Assembly (NCBI RefSeq): GCF_035222485.1
Contig: NW_026946671.1
Coordinates: 1,488,001-1,552,000 of the forward strand
Source of the DNA: Podospora pseudoanserina
Taxonomy: Eukaryota; Ascomycota; Sordariomycetes; Sordariales; Podosporaceae
DNA length: 64,000 nucleotides
Direction of reading: 5' to 3'
A program made the position numbers and the translations under genes. Below the pieces are notes generated by a model. It did no database searches. It had not been told where the DNA came from and worked only from the letters and a program-made list of their open reading frames with translations. This document shows positions 33,483 to 44,779 of the stretch, in pieces (position 1 is the stretch's first letter; every line of letters starts with the position of its first letter).

Positions 33483-35081
33483 ATGGCCCCCAAGAGAAAA
33501 AGAGAAGCTGCCGCCAATGGCGATGTCGCCGAAAAATCCAATGCGACCAAGAAAGTCAAAGCCCCCCCGGCCAAAGCCGCTGCTCCCCCCAAGTCGACCG
33601 CTTTCAAGCTGAACGGCGATGCCCCCGTCCACATCCAACTCATCGCCGGTTCCTACGACCGCATTCTCCACGGTATCACCGTCACTATCAAAACAACCGA
33701 AGTCACCTCTGAACCCCCAGCAGAGGCCGAATCCACCGACAAGAAGAAGAAGAAGTCCAAAAAGTCGAAAACCACCACCCCCATCACAACAACCGAGCAA
33801 TCCGCCTCCTTCGCCGACACCTTCCTCTTCAACGCCCACAACTCCGCCATCCGCTGCCTCGCCATCTCCCCCCCCTCCGCCTCAACCCCTAAACAAACCC
33901 AAAAGGTCCTCCTCGCAACCGGCTCAACAGACGAGCGCATCAACATCTACAACCTCTCCGCCCACCCCCCCTCCTCCCGCTCCATCTCCGACCCAGACAC
34001 CCAGCTCCTCTCCTCTCTCGCCCCCCGCCCCATCCTCGAAAACAACAAGAACCGCGAGCTCGGCACTCTGCTGCATCATACAGGCAACATAACCCGTCTC
34101 TGCTTCCCCAACCGCTCCAAGCTCCTCTCCGCAGCAGAGGACTCCACCATCGGCGTGACCCGCACCCGCGACTGGGCCCTCCTCCACAACTTTAAATGCC
34201 CCATCCCCAAGGTTTTTGGTCGCCCATCAGGTGACACCGCCGGTGTGGGCGGGACCCCCCAGGGCGTCAACGACTTTGCGGTTCACCCCTCCAACAAGAT
34301 CATGATTTCGGTCTCCAAGGGAGAGAAATGCATGCGTCTTTGGAACTTGGAGACGGGAAAGAAGTCGAGGGTGTTGAATTTTGAACGGACGATGCTTAAT
34401 GAAGCGGGGGAGGGGAAGCACTCGACTGGTGAAGCGAGACGAATCATCTGGGGCAGCAGCAGCAGCAAGGGAGGGGAGGATGAGTTTGCGCTCGCGTTTG
34501 ATAGGGATGTGGTTGTGTTTGGGATGGACTGCAGGCCGAGGTGCAGGGTGATGGGGGGGAGCAACAGGACAAAGGTTCATGTGATCAAGTACGTCCGGCT
34601 TGGGGATGAGGAGGAGGATGGTGCTTTGTTGGCGGTTTCGACCGAGGATGGGAGGGTGCTGTTTTTTGATACGGCGGAAGAAAACTGTCAGCCTGCGACT
34701 GAGGGGAAGACGCTTGCCACGGCGAGGCTTGTCGGTCAGCTGGGCGGGAAGGAGGCCGGTGTGACGGGCAGAGTGAAGGATTTTGTGGTTTTGCCTGTGG
34801 AAGACGAAAAGGGGGTTAGGTCGTGGTTTGTGGCTACGGCGGGGAGTGATGGGCTGGTTCGTGTTTGGAGGTTGGGCAGCGGTGAGCTCAAGGTTGAGGA
34901 GAAGAAGGAGGAGTCGACAAGACAAGTAGGGAAGCTGCTGGGCGCGTATGGGACGCAAAACAGGATTACGTGCTTGGGGGGCTTCGTCATGATACCCAGG
35001 TCCGACGGGGCCGAGGAGAGCGAGTACGAGTTTGACGACGAGGAGGATGACGATGACGAGGAGGATAGCTATGATGAGTAG
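33483..35081 (+). CDS. mak11: Mak11/PAK1IP1-like WD40 ribosome biogenesis protein
   Basis: Single exon, 532 residues. Mak11 (PAK1IP1 in animals) is a nucleolar WD-repeat protein needed for 60S subunit assembly. The N-terminus MAPKRKREAA is basic and Lys-rich, as for a nuclear protein. Repeats are visible as LIAGSYDRILHG, LLATGSTDERINIYNLS, GNITRLCFPNRSKLLSAAED, GVNDFAVHPSNKIMISVS, KCMRLWNLETGKKSRVLNF, and FVATAGSDGLVRVWRL. A Lys-rich insertion (KKKKKSKKSK) lies near 85 and the C-terminus is an Asp/Glu run. I start at 33483 because the MAPKRK N-terminus is typical. An in-frame ATG at 33393 would add 30 residues of no clear character. Family identity is good, although the WD fold alone is shared widely. 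Confidence 0.82.
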   Translation: MAPKRKREAAANGDVAEKSNATKKVKAPPAKAAAPPKSTAFKLNGDAPVHIQLIAGSYDRILHGITVTIKTTEVTSEPPAEAESTDKKKKKSKKSKTTTPITTTEQSASFADTFLFNAHNSAIRCLAISPPSASTPKQTQKVLLATGSTDERINIYNLSAHPPSSRSISDPDTQLLSSLAPRPILENNKNRELGTLLHHTGNITRLCFPNRSKLLSAAEDSTIGVTRTRDWALLHNFKCPIPKVFGRPSGDTAGVGGTPQGVNDFAVHPSNKIMISVSKGEKCMRLWNLETGKKSRVLNFERTMLNEAGEGKHSTGEARRIIWGSSSSKGGEDEFALAFDRDVVVFGMDCRPRCRVMGGSNRTKVHVIKYVRLGDEEEDGALLAVSTEDGRVLFFDTAEENCQPATEGKTLATARLVGQLGGKEAGVTGRVKDFVVLPVEDEKGVRSWFVATAGSDGLVRVWRLGSGELKVEEKKEESTRQVGKLLGAYGTQNRITCLGGFVMIPRSDGAEESEYEFDDEEDDDDEEDSYDE

Positions 35082-35603
35082 AGTGTCAGTCAGGGGTTTA
35101 CACGGCGTTTTAGATGGGGAGTGGGTAGCCAGGCTCGTATAATATTCAAAAAGACAAATTGCCCATTTCATTGGGAGACAAGACAGGAACAACCAGAAAA
35201 TACATGCAGACGTGCCCTTCGCCATGCTTTCTATGTTCTTCTTTGGATCATTGGTTTGTGTCTGATCACTTGTAATATAATATGTACATGAATCAGGTCA
35301 AAAACACCCCCTAAACTCCCCAGTCCAGTCCTCCGCTGACCTCTATCCTTTATAGAGAGTTTAACTCAACTCGTTCTACCCGTGTTTGAAAAACAATGCA
35401 GAGGATATAACGCATGCATTACAGGGCAAGGTCCGTCCCGTCTACCGAATGATGCCCGTGCCCGCCTTCTACCCTCAAAATATGTACCATGTTTTGATCA
35501 TGAGAAACCAGCTCCAGTCCACTACAACATAAAACACATTGCGACCATGGCAGTGCTTTGTAGTTACAAGACAAGTCTAGCAGTCCAGCAACAAACTACA
35601 TGA
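35082..35603. other. Convergent 3' region
   Basis: Tail-to-tail space of 522 nt between Mak11 (+) and Vid21 (-). No gene seen. Confidence 0.6.
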
Positions 35604-38600
35604 TTATTTACCAGGCGCAGGCGTGGCACTACCACTCGCTTGCCTTTGGTGTTGAGCAGCTTGTTGCTGCTGTTGCTGCTGTTGCTGAGCCTGCTGGGCA
35701 GCAAGTTGAGCAACTTGCTGGGCTTGTGCTTGTTGCACTGCCGCTGCTTGGTGAGCCTGCGGATTATGTGGCTGCTGTTGCTGGGCCTGCTGCTGGGCTT
35801 GTTGAGCCTGCTGTTGGGCTTGGATCTGGGCAGCTTGGGCCTGCTGTTGAGCCCGCAGCAATGATGCGTATTGATGCGGGCTCGTGGTTGCTGTCATGGC
35901 GTTCAGGCCTGGTTGGTGTCCCAGCTGCCCAGCCGCAGCGCTCATAGCGGCCTGCTGGTGAGCTTGGGCAAGCTGGTGATTCTGGGCGTTCTGGACGATG
36001 ATCCTGCCCACTTGCTCCATGGCCAGGTTCCTGGCCTCCTGTTGCGTGAGGCCTGGACTCTTGTTCCGATAATGCACCTCCAACTCAGCGATGCGCTGCT
36101 GTACTGCAGGGTTAAGAGCCCCACCCGCCACTCTGGGGTTTAGCATGGGCATCGTCAGCCCAGCGCCTGGTGAAGTAGCCAAGCCACCTCCGTTAAAGGC
36201 CGCCATCATGGCCTGGGCGTTGGCATTGGCCATAAATGCTCCTTGGTTTAGACCGTTTACCACACTGCGCATGGGTGAGGGTGAATTCTGGGTTCCATTG
36301 ACCTGGGGGTGCTGTTGAGGTTGCTGGCCAACCTGCTGAGGCTGGGGCTGCTGCTGAGGCTGCTGGGCCACTCCTTGTTGAGGCTGATGTTGCTGCTGCC
36401 CAACCTGCTGTTGCTGGTGGCCGTGAACCTGTTGGTGGGCTTGTTGAGCTGCCGCCTGTTGAGCCTGTTGAGCCGCCTGTCGCTGTTGCTGAGCAAGTCG
36501 AATGGCCGCCTGCTGCTGCTGTTGGATGGTTTGAGCCTGCAGGACGAGGTTGAGATCTGGCTGTGGTGTCGCCATTGGCATTCTCTGCTGTGCTTGGAGA
36601 GCGGCTTGAAGCTGAGCTTGAGGGATGCCGGCCATGGGAGGAACAAGTGCACCAAGACCATTCAAACGAGCCTGAACGGCAGGTGGCACTGCTCCGAGAG
36701 GTGCTTGCATCGGGACCCGTGCTTGCACTCTGTTCTGGGCCACTTGAGCTGGCACGTTCAGCCGGGCAGCGGCGGCGGCGGCCATCAGGGAATTGGCACC
36801 AGGCATTTGCCCAGCCTGTGCCGCGGCAAGAGCAGCAGGCGTGCCCGGTACCGCGTGAGGCTGTGGTTTCTGCCATGTGATGTTAGTTCTGGAAAGACTT
36901 GGTGAAAGAGTAGGGATTGTGAAGCTTACCAGATTCTTTCCGAGGGCAACTGCTTGCCGCGCTGTGTATTGAGCCATCCTCTCAGCAAGTTTCTGGTCAC
37001 GCTCATGCCTCATTATGCTATAATCACGCGGCGTCTTGGCCGGCGGAATCGGCTGCCTGGATACTTCATTCACCTTACGGCTGGCAACTTGACTGGCTTG
37101 TTGTTGGGCCTTCTGGATGGCCGTCTCCCGCCTCTTCGCCAGTTTCCTCATTGCATCAATCATGGCCAAATGCTTCTGGTTGCGGCGCCGTTCTACCCGC
37201 ATCGTCGTGGTCGGCCTGCGCCTAGGAACTGGAGTGACTGCGCCATTTGGCCCAACTTGCTGCTGGGCCGTCTGGTTCTGCTGCAGGATAGCCCGCTGGG
37301 CATTGTCTATACGTAGCTGATATTGCTTAAAGTACGGCGTCTTGGCCAATTCAGTAGGCAGGCCTTCCAGATTGGTCCACCGCTCAAAGCATTCCCAAGG
37401 AGTCCGCCGCTCAGCGCCTGAAGAAAAGAGGGATTTTGTCGACATCACGCTGGAAATCAGAGACCAGTTATAGTTGTACTCGAGTGCTAGTGACTTGAGC
37501 TGGTTGTCTTCCGCAAAGGTCCATTGCGATGCCATCCTGCATTCAAAGAAGCTCTGAGAAGGCATGGGGTACTCGGTCGGGGGTCGGAATTGGTGACCCG
37601 CGTGCAAACGATCTCGAACAGCTTTCATTTCAGGGTTGAATAGCGCAACGGCCGAGTTTTCTGGCTGCGAATGCGCATTGTTATCTGGCTGCGTGCCGAA
37701 TATAACTTCATCGCCATCTTCCTTGTCGCTGTCTGAAAGATAGTCGAAGCGACGTCGCTTTCGCGGTGGGCCTTTGTCGGCCAGTACCATCTCGCCCTCG
37801 ACAAACTTGCTCAGGGGCACAGCTGGTCTCTTCCATTTTGCATCCGGATCATATTCGGGCCCAACAAGGTCGAACTTGGGTACTTGGAGGGGTGATCCAT
37901 ACATGGGAAGGTTCTCGAGCAGGAGTTCAGCCGTCTTACTAGGCTGCAGTCCAAAAACAACCTCGTCATCCTGGAGCGCAAATATCATGGCGGGCGCCAC
38001 CGTCTCGACCATGGCCTCCAAGTGCTCATCCTCATGTTCCGCCGGTGAATCCGAGTGATCCAATTCGGGAAGTGGCTCTTCTCCTCCTTCACCAGAATCA
38101 GTCATTTGAACATCCTGGCCCGGTGCTGTTGGTTTTGGTGGTACAACAGCATTGACCTGAAGCGCGCGGCGTTCCTCGGGGCTTGAGTAAACCCATTCTG
38201 CGCACGCATATGCAAGATTCCGAGCAACTGCCCTTTTCCACTTGCGCTCTTCTCGGAAGTCTGTCCTCATCCACTTCATTTCCTGGAGCAAAACATCCTG
38301 GTGAGACGGGGGCCTGGTCGGCTCTGGACACCTCATAGGTTGTCTCAGGGACCACTTGTCATGCTGCTGTAAATGGTAAACCCTTCTCAGAATCTTGCAC
38401 GCCTGGTGATCGAGTATCGACAGGTACTGGTCAGACGTGGAGACTGTCTTGTGGGCCTGGTTAAGAAGTTTCTCAATAGGCTTCATCCAGGTAGATGTGC
38501 GGGTGAACCCTTCAATGAAAAGCGGAGTGAAATAGTCATCCGAAGGTATATATCCAGGCCTCTGGCGATTGATCGCCAAAACACTGTCATCAACCGTCTT

Positions 38601-40454
38601 GTGTGTTTTCTTTGCCGGCTTGCCGAAAATAACTGTCGGGACACTTCTTCGCCGTCGATCGCGTTCCCTATTCGCGAGCAACTTCAGTTGCGGGGCTGAG
38701 AGGTTCTTTTCCGAATCATTATCTGCCTCCTCGGGGACCCGGGGTTCGGTGGCCTGGGGCGCTGGAGGCTCAATGGTAATGGTTGGAACTTCCCTGGCTG
38801 GGGTTGCCCGTTGTTGTGTGACAGCGACATTTTCGTCCTTCGAAACCCCTACAGGTGTTGGCGTGGAGCTTGAAACCGGGGTAGGTGTAGCCTTGGTGAC
38901 TGCTTCGTGAGCTGAGGGCCGCTGTGGGACTTCTGTCGGTTGTGTTGGAACAGAAACATCCAAGTCCATCGGCGCAACTGAGCTAGCTTCCCGCCTTTCG
39001 CTCACAGGTCCCGGAGTGGGTGATAGTCCATTCGCAAGAGGTGGTGTGCTCTGCATCACAGTTTGGCCAACAACTTGAGCCGCATTTTGAACAGGTTTCG
39101 CTAATGCTTCGGCGGAAGACTTGCCGGCGGAACGGGCCTCTGCAGGGCTCAGGGCTTTATCTTCTGGCTCCTGAGGTGACGCTGAGCTACCCTCATGTGC
39201 AAGCTGTGCTGCAGCAGACTCCTGAAGAAGCTGGGCCTCAACACCACTCATTACTGCCGAATTCAACTCGTCCAACGAAGTTGCATCTGCCGTAGGATTG
39301 CTTGCGTTCCGTTCGCCTTCCCTATCTCCTGCTGTAACATCCTCTGGAGCCTTGACGCCATTCGTATCGTCTGCTCTTTCCACATACGGTGGTCCTTCAT
39401 TCTCGGGACTCGTGTTTGCCGAATCTGCCACAGCAGGAGTTTGTGCCGACAAGGCGGTGGAGCCAGGAGAGGATAGAGCATCTTGGTACCGTGACGAGTC
39501 TGCCGTTGCTGGGGCTGAACCTGAGTCTTTCGGGCTCGCAACACTGTCGACATCCATCGATCCGGGGGCATGTTCGAGAGGGACAGCATTCGTGATGATG
39601 CGAGGTTTCGCTGACGCTGGCGCTGATGGATGAGCAGGCTGCGCCAGAGAGGGTGTGGTGATGGTACCATTCGTGGCGATATGGTTGCTTGTCGCGGTGG
39701 TTAGCGGTAAGGAGGACGATGCCTTCTCATGTAGGTCAGTATGTAAGCCATTCTGTCCAAGCGATCCTGCTTTCGAATTATCGGGCGCGGCCAGGGGTAA
39801 CGGAGTCGAGGTTGTCGTCGTTGTCGAAGATTGTGGTAGGACCTGTTGGTCCTGCACCGTCAACGAAGACTTCGGGGTGCTGAGTTGAGCATCATTCGCT
39901 ACGTGGGCGGCAGGCTTATTGGCCCGGGCATCCTTGATGGAAGAATGGGGCACATTCTCAATAGTTGCAGGTTGGGAGTGAGCTGGAAGAGTTCGTGCAT
40001 CGAATAGGACTTTTCGGCGCGGGAACTTGGCGAGCTTTCCCAGTCGTCGGCCTCTATAAGTTCACCAGGTTAGAACAAGAGCCAGAGTGACGCGACAGCA
40101 CGGTGTCACGTCGCTGAGGACATAAAAACAGCCTAGAGTTGCAGATATGAGAAGGTACGTACTGAGTGAAGTCAGTGTCAATCAAGAAAGATGTTTCGGC
40201 TGGTGCTGTCGGGGCCGCGTCGAGGTTGCTGAGGTCCAGGTTCGGAATGCCATCTTCGTCGGTCGCAACAGCATATAGTTCGCGCAGCTTGCGCTTCCGC
40301 GACTGCACAATTGAGCTACACCAGGTTAATACCGACTTTTGCATATCAAAATGATCGGAAAATTGAGCTCTATCGAATGCACCGCTACTTACCTCAAACT
40401 CTCCCGTTTTGATCGCAGCAGCTTCGCGCGGTCGGCGGGACCGACCTCAGTCAT
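35604..40454 (-). CDS. vid21: Vid21/Eaf1, NuA4 histone acetyltransferase scaffold
   Basis: Exons on the minus strand: 40454-40393, 40315-40163, 40053-36930 and 36869-35604, giving 1534 residues. Vid21/Eaf1 is the platform subunit that holds NuA4 together. The N-terminus reads MTEVGPADRAKLLRSKRESL then SSIVQSRKRKLRELYAVAT, typical of Vid21. A long disordered Ser/Thr/Pro region follows. The HSA domain, which binds actin and Arp4, is near 640-710 (KWMRTDFREERKWKRAVARN). The SANT/Myb domain is near 905-965 (WTFAEDNQLKSLALEYNYNW). The last 400 residues are Gln-rich, from many CAG/CAA codons. The third intron (36870-36929, 60 nt) is in frame and stop-free, so an unspliced reading would add 20 residues. 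The gene diverges from Spp2. Confidence 0.93.
35655..36530. repeat. CAG/CAA-rich low-complexity coding DNA
   Basis: Runs of CTG/TTG on the plus strand encode poly-Gln tracts in the C-terminal part of Vid21. They are imperfect and interspersed with Ala codons. Confidence 0.8.
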
Positions 40455-41613
40455 GTCATCAGCGACCGCGACATCCGTTTTTAATCAAACGGATGTGATT
40501 ATGGGCTTGAGAGAATTGAGCAGACCCAAAATGAGCGATAAGAAATGATGGAAATCGCGGGCGTTGCGACTTTCAACACTGCGTCGATTGATTGAAATGG
40601 TCGCGAGGCAGAGGGTAAAATCTCTGTCGTGCCGGTTTGGGGGGCTATCAGATAATCCAGAGTCAAGAATGGGAATCGGGCAGCGGCTGGCGGGAATGAT
40701 GCAGTAAGAGAATCGAAAAATGTTAAGCCGAGATGCATCAGCGCCTGAAGAAAGCGTGAACTCGCCGTTTGGAGAGGTGCTGACGACAGCTGCTGGGGCT
40801 GCATTATAGAGGGGAAAAGGCCTGGAAAATCCACTAGATTGGGGCATCAACGCGGCAACAGCTTCTGAGTGAGTGAATAACACAGTGTGGATCCATCTTG
40901 CCACGGTAGCAAGGATGTCTTGGCGAGAAAGGCACGTCTGCCACTCTGCAGGTGATGCCAAGGAAGGGGGGCCGCGGCGGCTGAAAGAAACGCTGGAAGG
41001 GGATGAGAGAGTGACGAGTATGAAGAACTGCTTCTTCCTGGAATAAGAATCCAGATGCTGCAAATAAAGAGGACTTGCTGAATATCCCGTCATGCTGTAC
41101 CAGAGCCTCGAGCCTCGAGGGAGCCATGATCATGTCTGGCCGCCTTGCCACCAGCCTGCCTTGGAGGCTCATGAACGTCCCTGCTCAGGGCTATCGACGG
41201 CTGATCTCGGCAGGTTGGGATGGTGTCGATGTCGAAGCATGAGGTGTTCGAGGGCTGTAGTAACGAAAACAGAAGAAAATCGGTGTCATGGGAAAAAGCA
41301 GCCGATCCGGTTGTGAAACCCAAAGTGTGGAGTGAGGGAAGTGTCAGCATCCTGAAGCTTGTTGGATGACATTCATGGATGTCTTTGCGGATAATAAGCT
41401 TTCTAAGCCATTCTGCCTGACCGATCAGGCATAAAGTACTACACGATGCCGCCCTCGGCACAGTCCCAATAGCAAACCTTACACATTGGCATTTGTAGGA
41501 CCCACTTAAATGTTGGCGCATTTGTGCTCTGGTACCTCGACATAATCCACCTCTTCTTGACTTCGCATTCAACTTCCCAGTCACACAACCCCCTTGCCTT
41601 GCACAACATCAAA
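40455..41613. promoter_or_regulatory. Divergent intergenic region, Vid21 / Spp2
   Basis: 1.16 kb containing both promoters. A 202-codon minus-strand ORF at 40485-41093 has no recognisable family and probably lies in the Vid21 5' leader, so I do not annotate it as a gene. Confidence 0.5.
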
Positions 41614-42588
41614 ATGCCTTCACCACCTCCAAAGATTGCCATCTCTCTGGGAGGCAGCGGCAGCGGCTCTCAAATCAAAAAGCGCACCCGTCCCACCTTC
41701 GGCAAACGACACCGCGCCAGCGCAAATGACCAAAACTACGACGATTCCGACTCGGACAATTCCCAGAGCGACAATGGCCGCTCCGGCAGCAAGCTCAACG
41801 GTCGCGCCGAGACCATCCTGACCTATGGCGACGACGAGTTTACTTCTTCCTCATTCAGGTCTCGGAAGGACAGTCACAGGGGCAGCGACAGAGAAAGGGA
41901 TAGTCGCAGAGACAGAGACGGCCACAGAGAAAGAGAAAGAGAAAGAGACAGATCCAGAGACAGGGCAAGATCCTCTCACAACCGGCGGCGACGACGCTCC
42001 CCCTCTACCTCCCAAACCACCGACCAGCAGGACTCCAAAAAGCCCGTCCAGTGGGGCCTCGCCATCAACCCCAAATCCACCAACTCCAGATCCTCCCCGC
42101 TCAAGAGAAGCCCCTCTCCAGATCAGGCTTCAAAGCCCCCCAAATCTCTCAACGACGAAGCTCTCGAGTCCCTCCTCGGGGAATCATCTCAGCCCAAGAA
42201 GCGCAAGCTCAATCTCGAATCAGAAGACCCAGACCGCGAACCCCAAGCAGAGGACTACGAGGCCGTGCCTATCGACGACTTTGGCGCGGCTTTGCTGCGC
42301 AACTTTGGCTGGAACGGCCAAATGCAGGGCAAGGTCAAAGAGGTGAAACGACATGCTGATCTCGCAGGCTTGGGCGCAAGAAACTTGAAAGCAGGCGAGG
42401 AGACGGGGACTTGGGACCCGAAGGCGGGAATGCACAAAAAGGATACAAGGCCGGTTCGTCTCAATGATTACCGCAAAGAAGAGGAAAAAAAGCGGCAGCG
42501 GCGTGAGGATCAACGCGGGCATAACAGCTACAGACGTGAGCTAGAGCGGGAAAGGGAGCAGGAACGTGGGCGAGGCCGAGACAGATGA
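41614..42588 (+). CDS. spp2: Pre-mRNA-splicing factor Spp2 (G-patch activator of Prp2)
   Basis: Single exon, 324 residues. Spp2 carries a G-patch that activates the DEAH helicase Prp2 for catalytic activation of the spliceosome. The N-terminus is IAISLGGS followed by KKRTRPTFGKRHR, and residues 110-145 are an RS/RD/RE-rich stretch. The G-patch-like core is near 219 (IDDFGAALLRNFGWNGQ), with a second conserved segment RHADLAGLGARN. The C-terminus is an Arg/Glu-rich charged helix. I start at 41614 (MPSPPPK) because the upstream in-frame ATG at 41524 precedes a hydrophobic, leader-like stretch unlike a nuclear protein. Confidence 0.88.
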   Translation: MPSPPPKIAISLGGSGSGSQIKKRTRPTFGKRHRASANDQNYDDSDSDNSQSDNGRSGSKLNGRAETILTYGDDEFTSSSFRSRKDSHRGSDRERDSRRDRDGHRERERERDRSRDRARSSHNRRRRRSPSTSQTTDQQDSKKPVQWGLAINPKSTNSRSSPLKRSPSPDQASKPPKSLNDEALESLLGESSQPKKRKLNLESEDPDREPQAEDYEAVPIDDFGAALLRNFGWNGQMQGKVKEVKRHADLAGLGARNLKAGEETGTWDPKAGMHKKDTRPVRLNDYRKEEEKKRQRREDQRGHNSYRRELEREREQERGRGRDR

Positions 42589-42947
42589 AAAAGAACAGGG
42601 GCAGTTCCCCGTGGGAACGTCTATAAAATATGTCTAGGTCGGACTTTTGGTCATGATTCTCTTCCAAGTCCCAGGTCACTCATATCATCATCATAATGTA
42701 TCTCGTTATTGTTTGTATGTCGTAGCTAATACATTCAGCAGGTACATGCTTCTACTGCGTGCTCTTTTGATCCCAGCTCCTCGGCTACATTTCGCCACAC
42801 GAAAAGAAAAAAGGGTATACTAAATAACACAATCATCCTCAAATACCGAAACGGGCATGTTAAACTTGGTCTCATTACAACAGCTTCGAGTTCCCCCTGG
42901 CGCTCTGCCCTCGCCGTCGCACCATGTCTCTTCTCTCACTGCACCAA
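42589..42947. other. Convergent 3' region
   Basis: 359 nt between the ends of Spp2 (+) and the transporter (-). No gene seen. Confidence 0.6.
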
Positions 42948-44779
42948 TCATTGAGCCTTGCTCGAAACCGCATGTACTGAAAAAACACTATTCTGCGACG
43001 CGGTATTGGTCAACCGAGTGTTCTTCTCGCGATCTAGCTGCTCATATTGAGCAGCCGTGGCATTGTTGAACTGTCTCGCCGAAACACCGTGCTGGAACAA
43101 AATATCCAGAGAGCGAGCCGAGAGGCCGTTAGTCTCAGGGATGCGGAACCAAGTGTAGGTAGCACTAAGGAGGCAAAGGACTGCGTAGACGAAGCCCGTC
43201 CGCGATCCGAGTCCCCAGCCGCCTTCACTAGGCGCGCTCAACATCTTAGGTGTCAAGAAATGGTTGATCAGGTTGGATCCCAGGTATGCGCCGCGAGCTG
43301 CTGAGAGAGTGACAGCGCGGTAGCGAATAGACGGTATTTCAGATACAATTGAGTAGCAGATCGGGCCGACAGTAAGGTCGTACACCATGGTGTAGACGGT
43401 CAACACTCCACCAGCTGCCCATCCCGAGACGTTAGCTGGGGCGTAGGAAGCACCACCGCATGCCACCAGGAGTAACGCCATCACAAGGAGGCCGTAGAAG
43501 TAAATGGATCGCCGACCCACGTACGCCATCAACCACCAGGAGGCCAGTGTTCCAAGCAGTCCTGCAGCGGGCAAAGCCATGTTGACAGACAAAGACTGGC
43601 TGGCGTCCAACCCGGAATTCTCGAAAAGCTTGGGACCCCATGCAATGATGCTGGAGCCGCACATGGCCTGGATAGTCCACGCAATGCAGGCGATCTCGGT
43701 TCTCCGGGCGTCAGAGCCTTTGAGCATGAGCTTGATTCTCTCCCACTTGCCAAGCTGGGCGATCTCAGCGTCCTTCGTATGTTCCTGCTGAATGGTGTGC
43801 TGCATCAGGGCAAGCTTCTCTTCGGCCATGCTCGGATCTCCTTTGCGAACTAGCTTAACGATCGCCTGCCGGCCACGGGCTATCTCACCCTTTTGGATGT
43901 ACCAGTACGGAGACTCGGGGGCTAACCAAATACCAATGGCGAGCAGGAATGTGAAGATCCATTGAAGACCGAAAGGGATCCTGAAGGCCCATTCAGTGCG
44001 GAAAGCCACCGAGAAGCCCTTGATAGCTCCTGCTGACAGCAGCTGGCCAATAACCCAGCAAAGATTGTTCCACGTAGTCAAGATGGGACGAAGCTGAATG
44101 GTGGACACCTCGGAGGCGTAAGCAGGGCTGACGACCTGGAAGACACCCCATGGGATACCCTGGAGGAAGAACCCGACGCACAATATCATGATGTTGGGCG
44201 CGAAGAAAGGCATGGCGACGAGAGTGGCTGAGAAAATAAGCATCAGGAGTGTCGTCCACTTGTAACCGAACCATTTGGTACACGGCGTTGTAACAAAGAT
44301 CCCGATGATGGAGCCAATCTGCGCCGTGAGCGGCAGAAGAACCTTCCAAATGTATTCAACCTAGAAACGAAACAACACATTAGTACACACCACATTGGCC
44401 AAACCACGGGGGCTTCTCCTAGGAAGCAAGCGACTCTTACCTCATATTTCCCATCGGCTGTTAGAACGCCGTACTTGCGGTTGAAGGGTTCCAGGGTAAA
44501 GAGGTATGTCATCAGGGCAAGACCGTAACCCTCCATTATGATGGTTCCCGAAAAGCCGATCGAATACATGATCAAGCGCCTGTCTGCCTTGAGGGCCTCG
44601 CCAAAAGTCATCTCTCTTTCACGCTGCTCAGCGGACTCGGCAAGCGTCACATTATAGAGCTCGACTTGGGCTGATTGTTCGGCATCATTGGCGTTTTTGG
44701 GCAAGCCACTCCCCAGCCCTGACTTTTGCTTGGACATGGTTGTCGATTGTGGTGTTGCCGTGGGTGTAGACGGTGACAA
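42948..44779 (-). CDS. MFS sugar transporter, alpha-glucoside permease type
   Basis: Two minus-strand exons, 44779-44441 and 44360-42948, encode 583 residues. It belongs to the sugar porter family and most resembles fungal maltose/alpha-glucoside:proton symporters. About twelve hydrophobic segments are present. Signature motifs are PESPYWYIQKGE at the end of TM6, GRRSIYF between TM8 and TM9, YSIVSEIPSIRYR and PETNGLSARSLDILFQHGV after TM12. The last closely follows the alpha-glucoside permease ending. The first 65 residues are cytosolic and hydrophilic. The 80-nt intron has donor GTAAGA and acceptor CTAG, and its removal gives TADGKYE-VEYIWKV. A second in-frame start at 44737 (MSKQKS) is possible. 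The exact sugar cannot be read from the sequence. Confidence 0.88.

Noticed and set aside
36193-36905. Long ORFs on both strands overlapping the Vid21 Gln-rich region
   Set aside because: Alternative frames of CAG-rich DNA stay open by composition; the Vid21 frame explains the region.
40485-41093. 202-codon minus-strand ORF between Vid21 and Spp2
   Set aside because: No family features, composition unlike the neighbours, and it overlaps the probable Vid21 5' leader.
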